From Marinomonas spartinae (GTDB taxonomy: Bacteria > Pseudomonadota > Gammaproteobacteria > Pseudomonadales > Marinomonadaceae), in NCBI RefSeq assembly GCF_016461715.1, contig NZ_JAEMUI010000013.1, positions 62,001-126,000 of the forward strand: 64,000 nucleotides of DNA. The letters are read 5' to 3'. Made by a program: the position numbers and the translations under genes. Under the pieces are notes generated by a model. That model was not told the origin of the DNA, searched no databases, and saw only the letters and a program-made list of their open reading frames with translations. Position 1 is the stretch's first letter; each line of letters starts with the position of its first letter. Below are positions 30,664 to 39,019 of this stretch, piece by piece.

Positions 30664-30694
30664 CTTACAATGAATAGAGAGTATTTATTGTAAG
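30664..30694. promoter_or_regulatory. Inverted repeat upstream of grxD
   Basis: Arms cttacaat and attgtaag are perfectly complementary around a 15-base spacer, 28 bp before the grxD start. A weak -35-like TTGATT lies just before the left arm, so the repeat could overlap the promoter as an operator. It could equally form a hairpin in the leader. Confidence 0.35.
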
Positions 30695-30721
30695 CTAGCA
30701 GAATTTAGTGAGGGCACTATT

Positions 30722-31063
30722 ATGAGTACAACAATCGACACCATCAAAGAGCAAATTGAGAATAACGATGTTCTGCTGTACATGAAGGGAAATCCTCGTG
30801 CGCCACAGTGTGGATTTTCTTCTCAGGCTGTTCAGGCGTTAATGTCGTGTGGTGAGCGTTTTGCATTTGTAAATATTTTGGAAAACCCTGATATCCGTGC
30901 GGAGCTGCCTAAATATGCGAATTGGCCGACTTTTCCGCAGTTATGGGTAAAAGGTGAGCTTGTAGGTGGATGTGACATTATCGTAGAAATGGCTTCCACA
31001 GGTGAGTTGCAGACCTTGATCAAAGAAGCGGTCGGCGACGAGAAAGAACAAGAGCAAGAGTAA
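30722..31063 (+). CDS. grxD: Monothiol glutaredoxin GrxD (Grx4)
   Basis: This 113-residue monothiol glutaredoxin carries the CGFS active site (C30), preceded by the conserved MKGNPRAPQ. NWPTFPQLWVKGELVGGCDI, the glutathione-binding TFPQ/GGCD elements, is also present. Grx4-type proteins carry and transfer [2Fe-2S] clusters. The acidic tail is Glu/Gln-rich. It is followed 75 bp later by a peroxiredoxin gene on the same strand, suggesting a shared redox setting. Confidence 0.95.
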   Translation: MSTTIDTIKEQIENNDVLLYMKGNPRAPQCGFSSQAVQALMSCGERFAFVNILENPDIRAELPKYANWPTFPQLWVKGELVGGCDIIVEMASTGELQTLIKEAVGDEKEQEQE

Positions 31064-31138
31064 GTGATCATCAGCCTACTGTTTAGGCGGGCTGATTTTA
31101 TTGATGTTAAATGACGGTATATAAGGGGATTCTATACT

Positions 31139-31762
31139 ATGTCTATTCTAGTTGGTAAAAAGGCACCTGACTTTACTGCACCAGCGGTATTAGCTGATGG
31201 CCAAATTGTGGATTCTTTCAATCTAGCCGAGGCTATCAAGGGAAAATACGCTATCGTGTTTTTCTATCCGTTAGATTTCACTTTCGTATGTCCATCTGAA
31301 ATCATTGCTATGTCTCATCGTATGGGGAAATTCCGTGAGATGGGTGTAGAAGTGATTGGTGTGTCTATCGACTCTCACTTCACGCATAATGCTTGGCGTA
31401 ATACGCCAGTAGAGGAAGGCGGAATTGGCCCTGTTGAGTACACACTTGCAGGGGATATGAACCATGCGATTGCTCAAGCCTATGGCATTGAGTCTGACGG
31501 TGGAGATTCTTACTATCCTGCTGGTGTGGCGATGCGTGCGTCTTTTGTTATTGACCAAAAAGGCATCGTACGTTCTCAGATCGTAAACGATGAGCCTATT
31601 GGCCGTAATATGGATGAGTTGGTTCGTATTGTCGATGCATTGCAATTCTTTGAGGAGAATGGTCAGGTTTGCCCAGCTGGCTGGAATAAAGGTGACAAAG
31701 GTATGGTTAATACACCAGAAGGTGTGGCTTCTTACCTATCTGAAAGCAGCAAAAATCTCTAA
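31139..31762 (+). CDS. Typical 2-Cys peroxiredoxin (AhpC/Prx family)
   Basis: The 207-residue protein is a Prx1/AhpC-subfamily peroxidase that reduces H2O2 and organic peroxides. The peroxidatic cysteine is C51 in DFTFVCPSE and the resolving cysteine C178 in GQVCPAGW. VIGVSIDSHFTHNAWR and the C-terminal YLSESSKNL are present; it has no obvious YF motif. It follows grxD and ends in a strong terminator. No AhpF-type reductase is adjacent, so thioredoxin or another donor is presumed. Confidence 0.94.
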   Translation: MSILVGKKAPDFTAPAVLADGQIVDSFNLAEAIKGKYAIVFFYPLDFTFVCPSEIIAMSHRMGKFREMGVEVIGVSIDSHFTHNAWRNTPVEEGGIGPVEYTLAGDMNHAIAQAYGIESDGGDSYYPAGVAMRASFVIDQKGIVRSQIVNDEPIGRNMDELVRIVDALQFFEENGQVCPAGWNKGDKGMVNTPEGVASYLSESSKNL

Positions 31763-31844
31763 TTATAAAGCCATAAGTGGCTTCTAGATCGCTGTTTTAG
31801 ACTTTTATATTGAATCGATTTGGTTGAATATAAGAAAGCAAATT

Positions 31845-31877
31845 ACGCCTGCTCATTTCCGTGAGCAGGCGTTTTTG
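31845..31877 (+). terminator. Peroxiredoxin gene terminator
   Basis: Eleven-base perfect arms (acgcctgctca / tgagcaggcgt) with a six-base loop and a following T-run. It lies between the convergent peroxiredoxin and gloA2 genes and probably serves the rightward transcript. Confidence 0.88.
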
Positions 31878-31891
31878 GTTTGAAACGTCGT

Positions 31892-32281
31892 TTATTGCTC
31901 ATAAAGCTCTAGTGGCAGATTGTCTGGGTCAGCAAAAAAGGTGAAACGTTTGCCTGTTAGTTCGTCTATGCGGATGTTTTCGACTGGAATATTATGTGCT
32001 TGTAGATGTGTAATGCACTGCTCCAAATCTGTGACAGTAAAGGCTAAATGTCTTAATCCTTGAGCTTCTGGCTGCGAAGGACGTCTTGGTGGATAGGGAA
32101 AAGAAAAAAGTTCAATTTGTTCGTGTTCACTGATTTTTAAATCTAACTTATAAGATTGTCGTTCAGCTCGATAGGTTTCTTTGATGATAGGGAAGCCAAG
32201 TATTTGATTATAGAAGTGTTTTGAGACCATATAATTTGAGCAAATAATGGCAACATGGTGAATATGGGATATCTGAAACAT
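31892..32281 (-). CDS. gloA2: VOC-family protein GloA2 (YaeR-like)
   Basis: The 129-residue vicinal-oxygen-chelate protein closely follows E. coli YaeR/GloA2: IHHVAIICSNYMVSKHFY, IELFSFPYPP-RPSQPEA, LRHLAFTVTDLE and FFADPDNLPLELYEQ. The metal-ligand positions (H8/H9, E at IELF, H in LRHLAF, E in LELYE) are retained. The physiological substrate is not established; the family name derives from glyoxalase I homology. It is preceded on the same strand by a LysR gene. Confidence 0.9.
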   Translation of the reverse strand: MFQISHIHHVAIICSNYMVSKHFYNQILGFPIIKETYRAERQSYKLDLKISEHEQIELFSFPYPPRRPSQPEAQGLRHLAFTVTDLEQCITHLQAHNIPVENIRIDELTGKRFTFFADPDNLPLELYEQ

Positions 32282-32326
32282 GCTAATGCCTGTGTACTAC
32301 AATGGATGCTGTATTGCTAAAATCGC

Positions 32327-33298
32327 TTAGCGTTTTTGTGAGAGTGTCTTGTTGCCTTGACTCTTGAGTTCTTCTGCTAATTCGATGACTTGTCGTCTAA
32401 ACCAAATGTGGCTGGCATCGTGGTGCAGTAGGGGACTCCAAATCATCTTCAATTCAATTGGTGCAATGGGAAAAGGCGGTTCCATAATTGCTAGGTCTGG
32501 GTTGTTAAGTTGAATAAGAGCCACTTTTCTTGGTAAGGTGGCAATCAGATCCTGTTCAAGGGCAAGATGCATGGCTGTGTGGTAGCTGCGTGTGAAAACA
32601 CGTATACTGCGCTTTCTGTTCTGTTTCTGGAGGGCTTCATCGACCCATCCCAGTTTTTGCACGTCGGTTGGGTCCATACCCACACCTATGCCAAATCCTG
32701 TTTTACTGACCCAAATATGCTGTGATTGAAGGTAGCTTTCCAAGTTAAAGTTTTCAATGACCGGATTATAGGCACTCATCATACAGACAAAGTCGTCCAT
32801 CCAAATGCTTTTTTCGTGAAAGGATTGTGGCAACTCTTCAAAACGGTTGATTGCCATATCTATTTTTCCTGCTTCCACGTCATGGAATGTCACATCGCTT
32901 GGGGTCATAATGTCCAATGTAATGCCAGGGGCTTTTTCTCTAAGACGATTCAGCAAACGAGGAATGACGGTTGAGGCGGCATAGTCACTGGCCATAATTC
33001 GAAACACACGAGTACTGGTTGATTCGTTGAAATCGGCTTCAGGTTGTAACGCTTCTTCCAGTTCTAGCAGTACTTTGCGAACAATGGGCTGTAAGCGTAA
33101 CGCTTTTTCAGTCGGTTTCATGCCTTCGCTGGTACGAACCAGTAATGGATCACCTAATAAATCTCTAAGACGCTTTAAGCCATTGCTCATAGCGGGTTGT
33201 GTAATGTTTAACTTACTGGCCGAGCGTGTTACGTTGCACTCTCTGAGTAATACATCGAGGTAAATGAGCAGATTTAAGTCTATTTTATTTATATTCAT
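32327..33298 (-). CDS. LysR-family transcriptional regulator (NodD/LeuO type)
   Basis: The 323-residue protein starts with a winged-helix region (LNLLIYLDVLLRECNVTRSA, NITQPAMSNGLKRLRDLLGDPLLVRT) typical of the NodD/LeuO/PcpR branch, and has an effector domain of the LysR fold. Target and ligand are unknown. It is 45 bp upstream of gloA2 on the same strand, so it may be co-transcribed, and is divergent from the GFA-family gene at 33514, which could be its target. That relationship is inference only. Confidence 0.85.
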   Translation of the reverse strand: MNINKIDLNLLIYLDVLLRECNVTRSASKLNITQPAMSNGLKRLRDLLGDPLLVRTSEGMKPTEKALRLQPIVRKVLLELEEALQPEADFNESTSTRVFRIMASDYAASTVIPRLLNRLREKAPGITLDIMTPSDVTFHDVEAGKIDMAINRFEELPQSFHEKSIWMDDFVCMMSAYNPVIENFNLESYLQSQHIWVSKTGFGIGVGMDPTDVQKLGWVDEALQKQNRKRSIRVFTRSYHTAMHLALEQDLIATLPRKVALIQLNNPDLAIMEPPFPIAPIELKMIWSPLLHHDASHIWFRRQVIELAEELKSQGNKTLSQKR

Positions 33299-33513
33299 CG
33301 CTATGATAGTTATCGCTGTTTACATCTATTTAGTGAATCCATTGTATTAGCTTGTTCATAAAGTACAACAAATTAGACGAGATAGTATGAATAAATCTGC
33401 TGAGGAATTGTTGCTTAGGTCAATGGCTGGCATAATTGGAGCGCTTGAACGGAGTGTCGTCTCATAATTGTCTATCCTTTCCTTTAATTGTCTGTGTCTA
33501 CCATGGGGTAAAA

Positions 33514-33906
33514 ATGAAAGCATCCTGCTTATGTGGTTCTGTTGAGTTTACAATTAATTCCCCCTTTATTAGTGCTAATATTTGTCATTGTTCGCAATGC
33601 CGTAAAACCCATGGCGGAGTCGGAGCCGCTTATGGTTCGTGTTTAAAAGAAGATATTGACTGGGGAAACAGTAAGAAGAGAATTCGCCGTTATGAGTCAT
33701 CCGAGCGCGGACGTCGAGGTTTTTGTAAAGACTGCGGCAGCCCTATTTATTACTACCATAAAGACTTTCCAAACCACATGGAAATTTCTTTAGGGGTGTT
33801 GGATGAAGAGCCGAATATTGCACCTGAATACCATTTATTCGTTAAGAGTAAGCCTCAATGGTATGGCATTCATGATGATTTACCGCAATACGATGAGCTA
33901 AAGTAG
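33514..33906 (+). CDS. GFA (CENP-V) family glutathione-dependent aldehyde-activating-like protein
   Basis: This 130-residue zinc protein begins MKASCLCGSVEF with the CXC pair (C5, C7). CHCSQCRKTHGG and FCKDCGSPIYYY supply the remaining cysteines of the Gfa fold. These proteins bind two zinc ions; some relatives promote S-hydroxymethylglutathione formation, others have unknown roles. The ATG after ATGGGG was chosen because 26 earlier in-frame codons lack homology. It is divergent from the NodD-type LysR gene. Confidence 0.86.
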   Translation: MKASCLCGSVEFTINSPFISANICHCSQCRKTHGGVGAAYGSCLKEDIDWGNSKKRIRRYESSERGRRGFCKDCGSPIYYYHKDFPNHMEISLGVLDEEPNIAPEYHLFVKSKPQWYGIHDDLPQYDELK

Positions 33907-33986
33907 TATCACCATAGCTGTAGTTGTCTGATAATAAGCCCCATTTAAAAATGAGAAAGTTGGGGATGCTCATTTAGGTAAGAGGA

Positions 33987-34865
33987 CTAAGTCGACACCA
34001 TTTCGTAGCATTGATCCACAAAGCCCTGAGCGTTTTTGGTGAGGGTTGTATTCTTGGGAATAACAATCAATAAATTACGATTCAGCTCAAGAGGTGTATT
34101 ATACAGGCGAATAAGACCAGAGTTGAGTTCTTGAGAGATAGCCATGCGTGACAGGCAGCCTAATCCCATTTTATGAATGACTGCTTGCTTAACGGCTTCC
34201 ATATGAGCGAGTGATAAGACAACATTAAGTTGAGTCGTTGATTTGCCTATGGCCTGCTCAAGAATATTGCGTGTACCTGATCCTACTTCTCGCATCACCC
34301 AGTCTGCTTCTTGAAGGTCTTCCCAAGATAAGTCTTCTGGTCGTTCCTCCTGTGATGAACCAAAAACAACCAGTTCATCCCGTCGCCAGATTTGTGTTGT
34401 TAACTCTGCATGCTGACAATACCCTTCGATAAAGCCGACTTCGGCCTTGCCTGTGAGTAATTGTTGAATCACATGTTGAGTATTGCCTATGTCTAAGTTG
34501 AAGCGAATGTTAGGGTACTTTTGTCTAAATGAGGCCATCTGCTCTGGCAACAGATAATTTCCAACACTGACACTTGAGGCGAGATGAAGTGAGCCGCTTA
34601 GCTCATCATCAGTGCCCATGCTTTCGATTTGTTCAATTTGACTTAGAACTGAACGCGCTTGAGGTAGAAGGAGTCTTGCTTGAGGAGTAATTTGTAACCT
34701 TTTGCCATGGCGGCGAAAAAGAGGACGTCCTAGTAGTGCCTCTAATTCTCGTAACGCTTGGCTAGCTGCCGGTTGGCTAATAGAGACCATTTCGGCTGCG
34801 GCTGTGACGGAGCCTGTGTGAACCACGGCCTCAAATATTTGTAGTTGTCTAAGTGTTATTCTCAT
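33987..34865 (-). CDS. LysR-family transcriptional regulator (YeiE/CysB-like)
   Basis: The 292-residue regulator has a helix-turn-helix (SVTAAAEMVSISQPAASQALRELEALLGRPLF) and an effector domain (SVSVGNYLLPEQMASFRQKYPNIRFNLDIGNT, GKAEVGFIEG, REVGSGTRNILEQAI) of the YeiE/CbbR type. Ligand and targets are unknown. It is convergent with the GFA gene and lies 151 bp from the downstream end of ldhA on the same strand. Confidence 0.85.
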   Translation of the reverse strand: MRITLRQLQIFEAVVHTGSVTAAAEMVSISQPAASQALRELEALLGRPLFRRHGKRLQITPQARLLLPQARSVLSQIEQIESMGTDDELSGSLHLASSVSVGNYLLPEQMASFRQKYPNIRFNLDIGNTQHVIQQLLTGKAEVGFIEGYCQHAELTTQIWRRDELVVFGSSQEERPEDLSWEDLQEADWVMREVGSGTRNILEQAIGKSTTQLNVVLSLAHMEAVKQAVIHKMGLGCLSRMAISQELNSGLIRLYNTPLELNRNLLIVIPKNTTLTKNAQGFVDQCYEMVST

Positions 34866-35016
34866 TGGTCTATTGTAACGGCAATGACTTTTGTTTGAGT
34901 AGTAGTTTTTGTCGTTACCGTCGTTTATTTTTATAGCAAAGTATACTGGCTATAGGTATATGGCGTCCTTTCAATGTTGTTTTCGTATGGTTAGAGTTCT
35001 GTGTGGTTGGTCAAGA

Positions 35017-36012
35017 TTATGGGTTCAATAATCTCTGACATACTTCACCTTTTCTATGTTTGTTCAAGTTATCTATGGTGGTTATGGCGATATGATCTAG
35101 GGCTTCTTGAGTGAAAAAGCCTTGATGACCTGTCACAACAACATTTGGGAAAGTGAGCATTAACTGAAACACGCTATCCTGTATGATGTGTGTTGACATG
35201 TCTTCAAAAAATATTTTGTTTTCTTGTTCGTAAACGTCCATGCCTAAGTAGCCAATTTTTCCAGAGTATAAAGCATCGATGGCTTCTTGGGCGTTAACTA
35301 AAGCGCCACGGCTTGTGTTAATGAGCATCACGCCGTCTTTCATTTTACTGAGACTTTTCCTGTTGATTAAATGATGGGTTGAGGCGTTCAATGGACAATG
35401 TAGGCTGATTATGTCGCTTTTTTTATAAAGTGTTTCCAAGTCGGTATAATGGCAACCTAAGTCAATTAGTGCTTCATTCGGAGATACGTCGTAACACAGC
35501 ACATTGCACCCAAAGCCTTTCATAATGCGGCAAAACGCTTGCCCAATACGGCCTGTACCGATACAGCCTATTGTTTTGCTTTGTAAGTTAAAACCTAATA
35601 GTCCTTCTAAGGCAAAATTGCCTGCTTTGACTCTTTGGTAGGCTATGTGGGTTTTACGAGTTAGAGTCATGATTAAAGCCAGTGCGTGTTCAGCAACGGA
35701 AGTCGGGCTATAGTCTGGTACATGATAAACCTTAATACCGGAGGCTTTTGCAGCAGATAAATCGACATTGTTGAATCCTGCGCAGCGCAATGCAATGGCG
35801 GTGATACCTTGTTTGGCTAAGTAGCGAATAACAGTGTTGTTTACATCATCATTGACGAAGCAACAAATGGCGTCAAAACCACTTGCCAGTGTCATCGTTT
35901 CTTGGCTAAGCCGGCTTTCAAAAAAACTAAATTCAAGTTCTTTTGAGGTCTGAGAAAAATGTTCAAGTGTGCGTTTGTCATAAGGTTTACAGGAAAAAAT
36001 GGCAATTTTCAT
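35017..36012 (-). CDS. ldhA: D-lactate dehydrogenase (LdhA-type 2-hydroxyacid dehydrogenase)
   Basis: The 331-residue enzyme reduces pyruvate to D-lactate with NADH. It shows the D-2-hydroxyacid dehydrogenase fold: substrate region ALRCAGFNNVDL, PDYSPTSVAEHAL, NAD-binding GTGRIGQAF, HCPLNASTHHLIN, catalytic Arg in NTSRGALVN, Glu in MDVYEQE and catalytic His in TGHQGFFT. Its pattern follows the fermentative LdhA group. The ATG starts 402 bp before cspA, which is divergent. Substrate range could be broader than lactate. Confidence 0.88.
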   Translation of the reverse strand: MKIAIFSCKPYDKRTLEHFSQTSKELEFSFFESRLSQETMTLASGFDAICCFVNDDVNNTVIRYLAKQGITAIALRCAGFNNVDLSAAKASGIKVYHVPDYSPTSVAEHALALIMTLTRKTHIAYQRVKAGNFALEGLLGFNLQSKTIGCIGTGRIGQAFCRIMKGFGCNVLCYDVSPNEALIDLGCHYTDLETLYKKSDIISLHCPLNASTHHLINRKSLSKMKDGVMLINTSRGALVNAQEAIDALYSGKIGYLGMDVYEQENKIFFEDMSTHIIQDSVFQLMLTFPNVVVTGHQGFFTQEALDHIAITTIDNLNKHRKGEVCQRLLNP

Positions 36013-36220
36013 TATATCCGTCCAATTAAATCATCCGATTAAGTCAAAATGTTAAGTCTAGCGAAAGATGTATATGTATTTTATTGTCTAAGTCGGGAAC
36101 TTTATCCGCTAAGCCTAGAGATAAAATATATTTTTTGCGAGTTTCGATTTGCTAGTCTGTTGATTTATCTCAAAATAATTATGAAGTCTCCTTATTTGAA
36201 AAAAATTGTTGAAAACATGA

Positions 36221-36250
36221 TTGACCTAGTCGCTGTTACAGGTCTACAAT
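36221..36250 (+). promoter_or_regulatory. Sigma70-type promoter of cspA
   Basis: TTGACC (36221-36226) and TACAAT (36245-36250) each match five of six consensus bases, with an 18-bp spacer. The predicted start near 36257 gives a leader of about 158 nt, close to the length of the E. coli cspA leader (about 159 nt). Confidence 0.7.
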
Positions 36251-36363
36251 CAAATTCGTTTAAAAGAGTTGGCAATATTTATGTCCAGAGTTGCGAATAT
36301 TACGTCATGTATGTTCGATCCTGTTAAGTCATAAGTAATACCGAGTTTTTTTAGCACAACAGA

Positions 36364-36381
36364 GCTAGCATCATCGCTAGC
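36364..36381 (+). promoter_or_regulatory. Leader hairpin upstream of cspA
   Basis: gctagc-atcatc-gctagc forms a perfect six-pair stem with a six-base loop, 33 bases before the cspA ATG and within the predicted leader. Cold-shock leaders fold differently at low temperature; this stem could take part in that switch. Confidence 0.45.
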
Positions 36382-36414
36382 GGATAAATTAACTTACCTA
36401 CAGGATAAAAAGAC

Positions 36415-36624
36415 ATGTCTGACGTAGTAACTGGTACAGTAAAGTTCTTCAACGAAACTAAAGGTTTCGGTTTCATCACTCAGGATTCAGGTCCAGATGT
36501 ATTTGTTCATTTCTCTGCAATCAATACTTCTGGCTTCAAAACTTTGGCTGAAGGCCAAAAAGTTGAATTCCAAGTAGCTCAAGGCAAAAAAGGCCCAGAA
36601 GCTCAAAACGTTACTCCTTTATAA
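36415..36624 (+). CDS. cspA: Cold-shock protein (CspA family)
   Basis: This 69-residue single cold-shock domain protein has RNP1 KGFGFI, RNP2 VFVHF and the standard [14 protein letters not shown] start. It binds single-stranded RNA/DNA as an RNA chaperone. The long leader behind a strong promoter suggests post-transcriptional cold induction. A second family member lies at 41940. Codon use appears strongly biased, consistent with high expression. Confidence 0.95.
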   Translation: MSDVVTGTVKFFNETKGFGFITQDSGPDVFVHFSAINTSGFKTLAEGQKVEFQVAQGKKGPEAQNVTPL

Positions 36625-36659
36625 GGAAGCGTTGCTGAGGTCTCTCAGCAAAAAAACTC

Positions 36660-36693
36660 AAAAAAGCGACCTTGTGTCGCTTTTTTTGTTTTT
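36660..36693 (+). terminator. cspA intrinsic terminator
   Basis: aaaaaagcgac-cttgt-gtcgctttttt with a T-run of seven followed by gttttt. A further hairpin (gctgag-gtct-ctcagc) lies just before it. This is a clear rho-independent terminator. Confidence 0.9.
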
Positions 36694-36803
36694 GTGCTTG
36701 ATGAAATGAGTGTTGCTCATAAAGATAGCTTCGATGCATGTGTCAAATGATGGCATATTCATGTGTTATTGTATGGTCTCATTGAGTGTTAAAGAGGGTG
36801 AGT

Positions 36804-37352
36804 ATGGCTAAATCATTACAGGAACAGCTACTAGGAGCTGGTCTGGTCGATAAAAAGAAAGTAAATAAGTTAAAAGCTGAGAAGTTGCAGCACAAGCAAA
36901 AAGTAAAAAAAGGTAAGGTGGTTGATCAAAGTGATGCCCAACGCCAAGCCGAGCTCAAAAGGCAGCGTGAGGAAAAGGCGGCGAAAGATAAAGCGCTAAA
37001 CTTAGAGCGTCAGCGAGAACTTGAGCAAAAGGCTATTCAAGGGCAAATCCGCCAAATGATTATGCAAAATCGTATTAATAAACAGGATGGTGACATTGCC
37101 TATCACTTTACGGATCACAAAAAAGTGAAGAAACTCTACATCAGCCAAGGTATGCATGATGACCTAACGAAAGGTCGTTTGGCTATTGTTGCTCTTGATG
37201 GTGCTTATGAATTTATTCCCGAGCCAGTGGCGGTAAAGATCAGTGAGCGCGATGCTGAGTGCATTTTGGTTTGTAACAATCGGGTAGATACTGTTGAGGA
37301 CGAAGAGGATCCCTACGCAGACTTTCAGATTCCAGATGACCTCATGTGGTAA
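36804..37352 (+). CDS. DUF2058 family protein (YaiL-like)
   Basis: The 182-residue soluble, highly charged protein starts MAKSLQEQLLGAGLVDKKK, has a Lys/Arg/Gln-rich helical or coiled-coil middle (about 15-85), and a compact C-terminal part (YHFTDHKKVKKLYISQGMHDDLTKGRLAIV, FEFI-like EFIPEPVAVKI). This is the DUF2058 pattern of E. coli YaiL. The basic region suggests nucleic-acid binding, but function is unproven. The ATG six codons into the open frame has a GAGGGTGAG element upstream. Confidence 0.85.
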   Translation: MAKSLQEQLLGAGLVDKKKVNKLKAEKLQHKQKVKKGKVVDQSDAQRQAELKRQREEKAAKDKALNLERQRELEQKAIQGQIRQMIMQNRINKQDGDIAYHFTDHKKVKKLYISQGMHDDLTKGRLAIVALDGAYEFIPEPVAVKISERDAECILVCNNRVDTVEDEEDPYADFQIPDDLMW

Positions 37353-37367
37353 AGCTTAGAAGAAAGT

Positions 37368-37402
37368 GGCGGAGTGAAAGGTCCTCCTCCGTCGCATTTT
37401 TC
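37368..37402 (+). terminator. Terminator after DUF2058 gene
   Basis: A seven-pair stem (ggcggag with ctccgtc, one G-U pair) is followed by a short T-run (gcattttt), 16 bases past the stop codon. Confidence 0.6.
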
Positions 37403-37770
37403 GATGAAGTTTGTACGTTATTGATTTCTAAACCTTTCTTTGTATTTTCTTTTTTAATCCTTCTTTTTGAGGCTTATTAGTCAGCCTTATTTTCTCTTTA
37501 ATCAATTCCTTCCTTTATTTTTTCTTTATTGGTAAAAACTATGATATTCAAATGCTTGATTTGTATTGCTTTTATCAAATACACGAAAATTGTGACTTTT
37601 TTGTGAATAAAAAATGTAAACAAAAAAATTAAAATAAGGATAAATTGTGTAAATCGGTAAATCATTGTTGCCTATTTTCTAGGAATGTTTAGATTGTTTG
37701 ACTGTTGCTTGCACATATCAAGCGCTCATAATAATGAACGCAATAACATCATCTATAAGGGAAAATGAGA
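37403..37770 (+). other. AT-rich porin upstream region
   Basis: No gene is seen. The region is very AT-rich with A- and T-tracts (for example around 37590-37650) that could act as UP elements or regulator sites for the porin promoter. A plausible Shine-Dalgarno (AAGGG) precedes the start. I could not fix the promoter or a specific OmpR/CRP-type operator by eye. Confidence 0.5.
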
Positions 37771-38796
37771 ATGAAAAAATCACTTGTCGCTCTTGCAGTT
37801 TCTAGCGCTGCTTTTGCTTCTATCTCTGCTCACGCTGCAGAAGACACGACTGTAGGCTTCTTTGGTAACATCCAATACACATATGTTACGACAGATCCTA
37901 AATATGCTGATCCTACAAAGCCTACTTCTGGCAACTCAACTAATGGTTTCAAAGATAATGGTTCGTCTTTTGGCTTTAAAGGCGAGTCTAAAGTTAGCGA
38001 TGCGACCACTGCTTATTTCTATGTGAAATACAAAATACCAGCGACTCGTAACATGGATACAGACAACGGTCTTGATATCACCATGGATAAAGCTTTTGTT
38101 GGTGCGAAGGGTGATTTTGGTAACGTGAAAGTGGGTTCTTACGACAGTATCTATAATGACGCTATCCAAGATCCAATTGACCAATTAGAATGGATTGGTA
38201 TGACGAACAACAAAACGTCTGCCAAAGGTAAGACAGTTGCTTACTTCTCGCCAACTATTTCTGGTTTCCAAGTTCAGGTATCTGCTGGTCTAGGTGAAGA
38301 TGATGGTACTGGCGTAAAATCTATCAAATCTAACAGCAATACTACCTACACTGGTGTTGTTAAATACTCTAACGACCTTGTAACAGTTGCTGTGGGTTAT
38401 GATAGCCTAACAAACCAAAATAAAGCTATCCTAGGCGCTACTAAAGCTCTTGGCGATACTATGGGTATAACAGCAACAGTTATGCCGATTGAGAATCTAT
38501 CTGTGTCAGCTAAGTATGAAAAAACGACTGACGCAGATTCATCTGATGCTGGTCAAAAAGCTTTTGGTTTAGCAACTCGCTATGGCTACGGCATGGGTGA
38601 TATGTACGCTTCTTACGAGAATGTTGACATGGGTAAAAACAATAAAAATAACATATATGGCCATGATACTTACAATGAATACGCATTTGGTGTGACTTAT
38701 AGTATCAACTCTTCTATGTATGTTTACACTGAACTAGGTCGTGTTGGTGCTAACGAGGCTAAAACCACTGCGATGGGTGTGACTTACAACTTCTAA
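37771..38796 (+). CDS. Gram-negative general porin (OmpC/OmpF-like beta-barrel)
   Basis: This 341-residue outer-membrane protein has a signal peptide (MKKSLVALAVSSAAFASISAHA, cleavage before AEDTT) followed by alternating amphipathic strands. The mature start VGFFGNIQYTYVTTD, the FGNVKVGSYDSIYNDAIQDP loop 3 region and the C-terminal aromatic YNF-OH are typical of trimeric porins of the porin_4 type. The second ATG of MRMKK is preferred, being eight bases from AAGGGA. Codon bias (GTT, GCT, GGT rich) suggests high expression. Substrate specificity is unknown. Confidence 0.9.
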   Translation: MKKSLVALAVSSAAFASISAHAAEDTTVGFFGNIQYTYVTTDPKYADPTKPTSGNSTNGFKDNGSSFGFKGESKVSDATTAYFYVKYKIPATRNMDTDNGLDITMDKAFVGAKGDFGNVKVGSYDSIYNDAIQDPIDQLEWIGMTNNKTSAKGKTVAYFSPTISGFQVQVSAGLGEDDGTGVKSIKSNSNTTYTGVVKYSNDLVTVAVGYDSLTNQNKAILGATKALGDTMGITATVMPIENLSVSAKYEKTTDADSSDAGQKAFGLATRYGYGMGDMYASYENVDMGKNNKNNIYGHDTYNEYAFGVTYSINSSMYVYTELGRVGANEAKTTAMGVTYNF

Positions 38797-39019
38797 TTAG
38801 CAAAGTTGTCTAGCCTAGAGAGCTTTCTTTAGGCTTTGATCTTGTTTACTCTAAGGCTTCTTTAGGGAGCCTTATGTTAAACAAGGTGTGTAACAGAATT
38901 ATTCTTATAGATGAATAATGAGTAGTATTATGCGTTGGGCCTTCTAAGGTCTAGCGCTTTTTTTTGGTTGGAGTTGTTTCTCTCTCATTAAGTGTTGTTT
39001 TTCTGATGTTATGCCTGAT

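Larger units (their letters stand above)
36013..36414 (+). other. ldhA/cspA intergenic region with the cspA leader
   Basis: No convincing gene is present. An open frame in its first 315 bases (reading MLSLAKDVYVFY) has no recognisable domain, no Shine-Dalgarno and crosses the cspA promoter. The useful content is a strong promoter near 36221-36250 and about 158 bases of untranslated leader reaching the cspA start, including a short hairpin close to the start codon. Confidence 0.7.

Noticed and set aside
36049-36327. 92-codon ORF upstream of cspA
   Set aside because: No Shine-Dalgarno or recognisable domain, and it runs across the strong cspA promoter; more likely non-coding leader and promoter DNA.
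38797-39019. Search for a small RNA or intrinsic terminator downstream of the porin
   Set aside because: Several weak stems exist (for example aaggct/agcctt at 38853-38873) but none has a clear T-tract or conserved RNA shape, so no RNA gene was called.
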